A stretch of DNA of 43,147 nucleotides from NCBI RefSeq assembly GCF_014204325.1, contig NZ_JACHKT010000040.1:1-43147 (forward strand), read 5' to 3'. The notes under the pieces were generated by a model. The model searched no databases. It was not told the DNA's origin and saw nothing but the letters and a program-made list of their open reading frames with translations. Source of the DNA: Arcicella rosea (GTDB taxonomy: Bacteria > Bacteroidota > Bacteroidia > Cytophagales > Spirosomataceae). Below, piece by piece: positions 8,131 to 14,071 of the stretch; position 1 is the first letter of the stretch; every line of letters starts with the position of its first letter. A program made the translations under genes and the position numbers.

Positions 8131-9195
8131 ATGGCTAGTACAGACTTAATGACGTATCTAAACTACATGGCTACTTGGGATTCAGAAAGCGATGAAAATA
8201 TTGGTAACATTATTACAGAGCAAAACCTTTTCTTGCAAGTAGATGATTATGATTCAGACCGTGTTGTGAATGATGAGTTTAACACCCTTTATGATTTGGC
8301 TTGCGAAGTTAGAAATCTGACAATAGCCGCCGATGCCACCCAAATAGCCGCCGATGCCGCTGCCATAGCAGCCATTTGGTCTTTTGGCTTAGGGATGGCG
8401 GCATTTGCTGCACTAGAAGCAGCCGAGATTATTGAGAAAAAAGTTATTTCTGACAAATCAAAAAAACTAAATAATAAGCTCACAACAGTAGATACCGATA
8501 TTTCAGCCAATATCAATGATAATGTAAAAAATTACGTAGCCAAATATAAGTTAAATAACAATTTAATTGCCTCCAAAGCCCCAGTGGGCTTAGATACACG
8601 AACTTGTCGAGCATATCTAATGCAATTTACGGCTGAGGTGCAACGAAAAGCTGGAAAATTAGATGCACCCACTTTTAAACAATATGCAGAATCGGCAAGG
8701 CTTCTTTTTAATTGTGATGAAATCAACGGAGTATATGATGCCCTTGATGAACTAAACATGAGTGCCAAAACTGATGCTGATGTTAAAAAATTCATGAATG
8801 TTCTTGTGGGCTTTCAGCCACCTGAAGGTGTTGTAATTGCTAAAGATATTTTAATGGGGGCATCGATAACAATCATGTTCCGAAAGCTTAAAATAGCCAA
8901 TGAAACTATTAGAACGATGGCTAGAGAAGCAGGTATCCCTGTTGAAGAAGTTAATACTAGCGCTTTCCAAGCGATGGATGCTGTTGGAAAGTTTGTAACT
9001 GTTGTGGCGGTTGTGATATCTGTGGTAGATATTATATTTAACATTCTTGACATTGTAAATGTAGTTGAACAATGTAATAAAATGTGCGACGAGCTACAAG
9101 GTCCAATAAAACAAAGTTATTTAGATTATTTTAATGGAATAAAAGAAGCTTCAAAACAATATAAGGCTGCCATAACGCCAAGTAAAATTGGGTGA
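8131..9195 (+). CDS. helical protein, possible alpha-pore-forming toxin
   Basis: 354 residues with no name I can assign. There is no signal peptide. Predicted largely alpha-helical, it has two hydrophobic stretches. The first, residues 66-100, is Ala-rich and includes IWSFGLGMAAFAAL. The second, residues 286-312, is Val/Ile-rich and includes VVAVVISVVDIIFNIL. Charged amphipathic helices separate them. Soluble helical proteins with buried hydrophobic hairpins are typical of ClyA/Hbl/XaxAB-type alpha-pore-forming toxins, so a toxin role is inferred from architecture only. The stop overlaps the next start (TGATG), giving translational coupling. A short direct repeat of aatagccgccgatgcc (8322-8358) lies in the Ala-rich part. 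Confidence 0.55.
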   Translation: MASTDLMTYLNYMATWDSESDENIGNIITEQNLFLQVDDYDSDRVVNDEFNTLYDLACEVRNLTIAADATQIAADAAAIAAIWSFGLGMAAFAALEAAEIIEKKVISDKSKKLNNKLTTVDTDISANINDNVKNYVAKYKLNNNLIASKAPVGLDTRTCRAYLMQFTAEVQRKAGKLDAPTFKQYAESARLLFNCDEINGVYDALDELNMSAKTDADVKKFMNVLVGFQPPEGVVIAKDILMGASITIMFRKLKIANETIRTMAREAGIPVEEVNTSAFQAMDAVGKFVTVVAVVISVVDIIFNILDIVNVVEQCNKMCDELQGPIKQSYLDYFNGIKEASKQYKAAITPSKIG

Positions 9196-9452
9196 TGAAA
9201 CCAAATGTTGCAGAATTTGAAGGTGCACCATGGGACAACCATATTATATCAACTTATTCAACAACTGTAGAGGCAGCCAAAAAATACGCAGAAGAGCATT
9301 CAAATATCACTTTTTTCTTCTATTGTAGAGAACACATGACTTTTGAACCTGAACCTCATCGTACTTTTGACCCTGGAACGGCTGTATTCTTTAGTGGTAA
9401 GCCATGGTACGGTACAGCACCCCAATGCGATGCTTATGAAAAGAATAAATAA
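9195..9452 (+). CDS. small protein coupled to the helical protein
   Basis: A protein of 85 residues from ATG 9195; an in-frame GTG at 9192 is the alternative. It has no signal peptide or membrane segment. It is aromatic-rich, with NITFFFYCREHMTFE in the centre and FDPGTAVFFSGKPWYGTAP near the end. The compact, mixed alpha/beta look suggests a single globular domain. The ATG overlaps the preceding TGA by one base, so the two are made together. A partner, activator or immunity-type role for the helical protein is plausible but untested. Followed by a terminator at 9528-9562. Confidence 0.7.
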   Translation: MKPNVAEFEGAPWDNHIISTYSTTVEAAKKYAEEHSNITFFFYCREHMTFEPEPHRTFDPGTAVFFSGKPWYGTAPQCDAYEKNK

Positions 9453-9527
9453 TAAAAATCTGCTCTTCGAGGTGTACGATACTTTAATTCACTTCAATTA
9501 TTCTAGAAAATAGTAACTGTATAAATT

Positions 9528-9562
9528 TAACCCGTCAGTTTTTTAACTTGACGGTTTTTTTT
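9528..9562 (+). terminator. rho-independent terminator of the two-gene operon
   Basis: aacccgtcagtt (9529-9540) pairs with aacttgacggttt (9545-9557) with one slip, followed by eight T (9555-9562). It ends the two-gene unit 8131-9452. The remaining gap to 9784 is AT-rich with no other feature I can support. Confidence 0.75.
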
Positions 9563-9784
9563 GTGCTGTTCTCTCAACCAGTACCCATTATCTTCTCTTC
9601 ATCATCAAAATTAGTTTTTCCAAAATAATATTGAAAAACTAACATCCAATTGTGTGATTAAGTAATTTTATACATAAATTATAAACAAGAATTAACTAAT
9701 TTGTGGTTGGACTTGTCCGAAAACTAGCCACTGGTTAGCAACACAACTATAATATCAAACTTATCAACAAACCAAAATAATCAA

Positions 9785-10033
9785 ATGAAAGAAAATAACA
9801 AACTCGCTGATTTAACATTAGAAGAACTACTAGTAAAACAAAAAAAGGCAAAAGCTGCTGTTATAGGACTCGGCATCGTGATGGCAATTGCTTTAATTAT
9901 CCTAATTTATCTTGCCTTAAAAAATAAAAATTATGCCTTACTTGGTGTTGCAGGTGGTAGTGCTATCACGCTTTTACCAAGTTTTATTGCTCTAAAACAA
10001 ATAGAAACTGAAATAAAATCACGAAAAAGCTAG
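9785..10033 (+). CDS. small two-helix membrane protein
   Basis: 82 residues. A short charged N-terminus (KLADLTLEELLVKQKKAK) is followed by two hydrophobic segments at about 25-44 and 50-68, and a lysine-rich tail. Small proteins of this plan are common in Bacteroidota, and some are auto-named redox-active disulfide protein 2, but this one has no cysteine, so that name would be misleading. The function is unknown. It is probably an inner-membrane hairpin with both ends in the cytoplasm. Confidence 0.6.
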   Translation: MKENNKLADLTLEELLVKQKKAKAAVIGLGIVMAIALIILIYLALKNKNYALLGVAGGSAITLLPSFIALKQIETEIKSRKS

Positions 10034-10084
10034 ATAGTATATTTTTCATTGCCTCATTGCTGTTGGTCGTATCTCAACAAAAAA

Positions 10085-10150
10085 CCATTGTCTTTGTTTG
10101 TATCACTACGAACAATTTGATTAATTATTTACGAAGACACAAACAATGGC
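10085..10150. repeat. dispersed repeat tttgtatcactacgaacaat, copy A
   Basis: tttgtatcactacgaacaat, then about 20 nt with aattattt, then acacaaacaatggc. Its ends are inverted (ccattg at 10085-10090, caatgg at 10144-10149). A second copy lies at 10796-10851, so the two bracket the secreted DUF3828-like gene. Confidence 0.65.
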
Positions 10151-10170
10151 AATGGATAATTTTAAACATC

Positions 10171-10770
10171 ATGAAACGATACAATAAAATACTTTTAGTA
10201 TCTTTTTTATCCATTTTTTCACTAGTTGCAAAAGCACAAGCAGGCAAAACAAAACAGTCTCATAAATTTACCATTTATCAGCAACCTACAAAAACTATAA
10301 TTGATTTCTTAAAATGGTATCGTAATAACTTAGGAATACAAGGAAATCTGTTGAAAACAAATCCTAATTTGCCAAAAGATACAGTAGCATATTATTCGGT
10401 TAATTTTTTGGAAACAGAGAAGTATTTATCAAAATTACAAAGTACAGGTTTCATCTCTGATAAATACATAAACAAATGGCGAGTATATTTTAAAAAGTGC
10501 GAGCAAAACTTGAAAGAAAATCCTCAACCCAATGATGGTCCAGCAGATGGCTTTGATTTCGACTTTATTATGTTAGGTCAAGAATATAATGATGACTTAG
10601 ATATAATAGAAAAAGCCAAAATAAAATCATTAATTATTTCAAATAAGAATGCCATCATAAAATTATATTTTTCATTTGGAAATGAAATTATCTATAATCT
10701 TACACAATACGGCGATAAGTGGCAAATAGATGATATAACGAGAAAGCATCTTCCATCTACATTAAAATAG
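10171..10770 (+). CDS. secreted DUF3828-like protein
   Basis: 199 residues from ATG 10171. An upstream in-frame start at 10057 would add 38 residues lying over a repeat and mask the signal peptide, so it is rejected. The signal peptide is MKRYNKILLVSFLSIFSLVAKAQA. The mature part carries TKTIIDFLKWYR and ends in WQIDDITR, the pattern of DUF3828/YbjP-like small envelope proteins in which a short cystatin-like fold ends with this strand. The family assignment is tentative and the role unknown. It is probably periplasmic. Confidence 0.6.
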   Translation: MKRYNKILLVSFLSIFSLVAKAQAGKTKQSHKFTIYQQPTKTIIDFLKWYRNNLGIQGNLLKTNPNLPKDTVAYYSVNFLETEKYLSKLQSTGFISDKYINKWRVYFKKCEQNLKENPQPNDGPADGFDFDFIMLGQEYNDDLDIIEKAKIKSLIISNKNAIIKLYFSFGNEIIYNLTQYGDKWQIDDITRKHLPSTLK

Positions 10771-10795
10771 TCAATTGCAATAACTCTATTACCTT

Positions 10796-10851
10796 TATTT
10801 GTATCACTACGAACAATCAAATGAATTATTTGTAAAACACAAACAATGGCT
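10796..10851. repeat. dispersed repeat tttgtatcactacgaacaat, copy B
   Basis: Second copy of the element at 10085-10150: tttgtatcactacgaacaat at 10797-10816, then gaattattt, then acacaaacaatggc. It follows the DUF3828-like gene by about 25 bp and precedes the next gene by about 60 bp, in the same orientation as copy A. Confidence 0.65.
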
Positions 10852-10909
10852 ATAAGCTTCTGTATTTTATAACCAACAAAAAAGCTAAACAAACTCCAAA
10901 CCCTATTTA

Positions 10910-11512
10910 ATGAAATTCTCAGAAAGCTTACAAAAGATACTTCCATTTGGTTATCTATTTCTTGTGGTAATGGGCATCTTGAAAGAGAGTGTCTTCTATT
11001 ACCAAATCGGAATAAATATTTTGAAATACTCCACCATTATGGACATTTTGATAAGTCCGATTGCTACACTTACTGCACATCCAATCATATTAATAGCCCT
11101 AATCTTAGTAATTGTTTTTGCTTATGCTTTACCCACATTCTTGTCTAAACAAAGTCATAAAAGTTGGGTTCAAAAAATATCTGGAATAAAAAGTAAAGAT
11201 GAAGTAAGTAGTGAAGAGCTTAGTGAAAACCTTACCAATTTATTTATCAAATATCTTACCATTGGCTTATTGGCGTTCTTTCTTGGAATAGGAATTGGTG
11301 AAGGCATCGGTTTATCTAAGAAAATAAAAAGCAATAATCTAGTTTATAAACACAAACTGAATTATAGTAGCGGAGATTCAGAGCAGGTTTACCTCATAAA
11401 CACAAATAGTGTATATTATTTTTATCTAGCAAAAGGAAACAAAGCCATCAAAATTGCGCCAATCGGTGCAATAAAGAGCATTGAACTTACCGATAATAAA
11501 ATGTTGAAATAA
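10910..11512 (+). CDS. membrane protein of unknown function
   Basis: 200 residues. Hydrophobic segments lie at about 9-28 (LPFGYLFLVVMGIL), 38-72 (two short stretches through IDILISPIATLTAHP and ILIALILVIVFAYALP), and about 118-138 (GLLAFFLGIGIGEGIGL). A cytoplasmic-looking loop with many Ser/Glu/Lys precedes the last helix. The C-terminal 60 residues form an extracytoplasmic or cytoplasmic beta-rich tail (DSEQVYLINTNSVYYFYL). I do not recognise the family. It is co-directional with its neighbours but separated by about 100 bp on each side. Confidence 0.6.
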   Translation: MKFSESLQKILPFGYLFLVVMGILKESVFYYQIGINILKYSTIMDILISPIATLTAHPIILIALILVIVFAYALPTFLSKQSHKSWVQKISGIKSKDEVSSEELSENLTNLFIKYLTIGLLAFFLGIGIGEGIGLSKKIKSNNLVYKHKLNYSSGDSEQVYLINTNSVYYFYLAKGNKAIKIAPIGAIKSIELTDNKMLK

Positions 11513-11609
11513 AATACTGCTATCAATCAGTAATGTAGCCCAATTAAACAAAAAATATAAATTGTATTTTCCTGATAAATCTCAACAATGACATTAACGA
11601 TTAAACGCT

Positions 11610-12443
11610 ATGGCTCTTTATCAGTTTGCTCCAAGCCCAAGTTTAACCGAATTTGTTCGGGTGTATAGAGTTGTTCATTTTGTTTTTGAAGATATTACAA
11701 ACATTCCTTACAAACCTTATCCGCCTAAGCCTGAACATTGTCTTAGCTTTTATCCTCGTGATACCGAAACCGTTCAATTTGCTAACAAAGGAACGAAAAT
11801 CAATAACCTAAAAACAGTTTTGATTGGGCAACAAAGTGAAGTAACCAATAGATTTGTCGGAAAAGATTTTTTGGTTTTCCAAGTAGTGTTTAGTCCTGGT
11901 GGTTTGTTTCGTTTGACGGGGATTCCCGCCCAAGAACTCAACAATTGTTACATTGATGCCGAAACTATTTTCGGGAATGCCCTCAGAGAAGTAAATGATA
12001 AATTGAACGACGCTCTTAATTTCACGCAAATGGTTCAAGTAGTTGAATCATTTTTATGGAAACAAGTAAATAGCGGCGTGAAAGACTTTCATCGACTAGA
12101 CCACGTGAGTAATCTAATCCTGAAATCAGAAAAAGGCTTGAATATAGAATGGCTTGCCAATGAATCATGTCTTAGTTTACGCCAATATGAACGAAAATTC
12201 ATCGAACGCATGGGTATTTCGCCACGATATTTCAGTAAAATTGCTCGCTTCGAAAATGCCTTTAGAATTAAAAATAAAGAACCTCATTTAGATTGGCTTT
12301 CTATTGCCATGCGTTGTGGTTACTACGATTATCAGCACTTGGTAAAAGACTACAAAGAGTTTACCAACCAAACACCTACTGGTTTTCACTTGTTGGATAG
12401 TGGCTCTCCCGAAAGAAAATTTGGAGAATCCGACACCTATTAA
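11610..12443 (+). CDS. AraC-family transcriptional regulator
   Basis: 277 residues. The N-terminal half is a sensor domain of the DUF6597 type (opening YQFAPSPSLTEFVRVYRVVHF, with PEHCLSFYP). The C-terminal 100 residues form the double helix-turn-helix DNA-binding domain, with SLRQYERKFIERMGISPRYF as the first recognition unit and a second unit ending in DYQHLVKDYKEFTNQTPTGF. Regulators of this type usually activate a neighbouring gene in response to a small molecule. The cupin gene 72 bp downstream in the same direction is the obvious candidate target; that is inference. Confidence 0.88.
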   Translation: MALYQFAPSPSLTEFVRVYRVVHFVFEDITNIPYKPYPPKPEHCLSFYPRDTETVQFANKGTKINNLKTVLIGQQSEVTNRFVGKDFLVFQVVFSPGGLFRLTGIPAQELNNCYIDAETIFGNALREVNDKLNDALNFTQMVQVVESFLWKQVNSGVKDFHRLDHVSNLILKSEKGLNIEWLANESCLSLRQYERKFIERMGISPRYFSKIARFENAFRIKNKEPHLDWLSIAMRCGYYDYQHLVKDYKEFTNQTPTGFHLLDSGSPERKFGESDTY

Positions 12444-12515
12444 AATGTCGTTTTTTTACCACCAAGCTCTTGGCTGTTCTTGTGAGATTTGTATGGTTAA
12501 TTAAACAATACAAAC

Positions 12516-13070
12516 ATGAAAAGAAAGCAATTTTTATTAACAAGTGCTGCGGCAATCCCTACCATCTTGATGAACAACAATGTACTTGCTCAAAAAGTAG
12601 AACGTCCCCAAAAAGGTTTCGTCGTAAAGGCAAACGAAAGTAGATTTGGCGAAAAAACATTAGTCGGTGGTAAAAGTCCAAACAATATCAAGGTATCTCA
12701 AAAAGATACAAACAACGACTTAACGGTTTTTGAGTATATCGGAAACGAAAAAGGTGGTCCTCCGCTTCATGTACATCCTAATCAAGACGAAATATTTTTT
12801 ATTGTAGCAGGAGAATACCTCTTTCAAGTTGGGGAAGATAAGCATACTTTAAAAGCAGGCGATACCATATTTTTACCAAGAACTATCCCTCATACTTTTG
12901 CACAGCTCTCAGAAACTGGTAAAATGTTCTTTCTTTTTCAGCCATCGGGCAAAATGGAAGATTTTTTCAGAGCACTCGGAAATTTAACTGCTCCACCCAG
13001 CCCAGAACAGGGAGCAAAAATATTTGCAGCACACGATATGCAAGTGGTTGGGCCGCCATTACAATACTAA
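12516..13070 (+). CDS. exported cupin-domain protein
   Basis: 184 residues. The N-terminus MKRKQFLLTSAAAIPTILM followed by NNNVLAQ is an export signal with one Arg-Lys pair, so Sec rather than classical Tat is likely. A single cupin barrel follows: motif 1 has metal ligands His-85, His-87 and Glu-92, and motif 2 has Gly-115, Pro-121 and His-126. Cupins of this type include quercetin 2,3-dioxygenase-like and sugar-isomerase-like proteins; the substrate cannot be told. It lies right after an AraC regulator and before a 13-bp inverted repeat. Confidence 0.85.
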   Translation: MKRKQFLLTSAAAIPTILMNNNVLAQKVERPQKGFVVKANESRFGEKTLVGGKSPNNIKVSQKDTNNDLTVFEYIGNEKGGPPLHVHPNQDEIFFIVAGEYLFQVGEDKHTLKAGDTIFLPRTIPHTFAQLSETGKMFFLFQPSGKMEDFFRALGNLTAPPSPEQGAKIFAAHDMQVVGPPLQY

Positions 13071-13100
13071 TATCCCCTCCCATTTCGCTTCTTACACAAA

Positions 13101-13170
13101 ATGAGGCTGAACCCAAACACAGCACCACTAAATCGCTTTTAGGAGGCTAATATTTTAGGTTCAGCCTCAT
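13101..13170. repeat. perfect 13-bp inverted repeat before array 2
   Basis: atgaggctgaacc (13101-13113) and ggttcagcctcat (13158-13170) are perfect inverted copies across a 44-nt loop. The right arm ends 11 bp before the diverged first unit of tandem array 2. With no T run after it, an ordinary terminator is not clear; it may mark the edge of an inserted segment. Confidence 0.65.
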
Positions 13171-13180
13171 CGCTACAGCA

Positions 13181-13975
13181 TAATATCACTTTGCAACCAC
13201 CTTTACACAAATCACTACTGCATTTTATCTATTAACTACCACCTTTACACAAATCACTACAGCATTTTATCACGTAACTACAGCATTTGCACAAATCACT
13301 ACAGCATTTTACCAAGTAACTACCACCTTTACACAAATCTCTACAGCATTTTATCACGTAACTACAGCATTTGCACAAATCACTACAGCATTTTATCAAG
13401 TAACTACAGCATTTACACAAATCACTACAGCACTTTATCAAGTAACTACCGCCTTTGGACAAATCACTACAGCACTTTATCAAGTAACTACCGCATTTGC
13501 ACAAATCACTACAGCATTTTATCTATTAACTACCACCTTTGCACAAATCACTACAGCATTTTATCAATTAACTACAGGCTTTGAACAAATCACTACTGCA
13601 TTTTATCAAGTAACTACCGCCTTTGCACAAATCACTACAGCACTTTATCAAGTAACTACCGCCTTTGCACAAACCACTACAGCATTTTATCTATTAACTA
13701 CAGCATTTGCACAAACCACTACAGCATTTTATCTAGTAACTACCACCTTTGCACAAATCACTACAGCACTTTATCAAGTAACTACAGCATTTGCACAAAT
13801 CACTACAGCACTTTGTCAAGTAACTACAGCATTTTTACAAATCACTACAGCACTTTATCAAGTAACTACAGCATTTGCACAAATCACTATAGCATTTTAT
13901 CTAGTAACTACAGCATTTGCACAAATCACTACAGCATTTTATCACTTTGCTACCGCCTTTGCGCAAATCACTGTT
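13181..13975. repeat. tandem array 2: 42-bp unit, 19 registers
   Basis: The same 42-bp unit as array 1, in the same orientation. The landmark caaatcact (or caaaccact, caaatctct) recurs every 42 bp from 13208 to 13964: 19 registers with no insertion or deletion. The consensus halves are gcacaaatcactacagcattt and tatcaagtaactacagcattt written as 21-bp parts. Variation is by substitution only (tatcaa, tatcta, tatcac; gca, gcc, acc, ggc). The first unit (taatatcactttgcaacc) and the last (tatcactttgctaccgcc) are the boundary type also found at the start of array 1. Three of six frames are free of stops, so reading frames here are weak evidence of coding. Confidence 0.93.
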
Positions 13976-14032
13976 ATCTATGTAAAATTGGCAACTAATT
14001 AAAGTTGATGTTTTTTTTGAATTGAAGAAAAG

Positions 14033-14071
14033 ACAAACCCTATCGTATTTTTATTATACGGTAGGGTTTGT
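14033..14071 (-). terminator. terminator of the KAP NTPase gene
   Basis: acaaaccctatcgta (14033-14047) pairs with tacggtagggtttgt (14057-14071), a 15-bp stem with one mismatch and a 9-nt loop. It lies directly against the NTPase stop codon. On the minus strand it is followed by the T-rich tcttttcttc. Plus-strand transcription out of array 2 would also end here. Confidence 0.75.

Noticed and set aside
13232-13998. Cys-rich minus-strand and Asn/Tyr/Ser-rich plus-strand open frames in array 2
   Set aside because: Same reason: repeat DNA with stop-free frames, no start or domain support.
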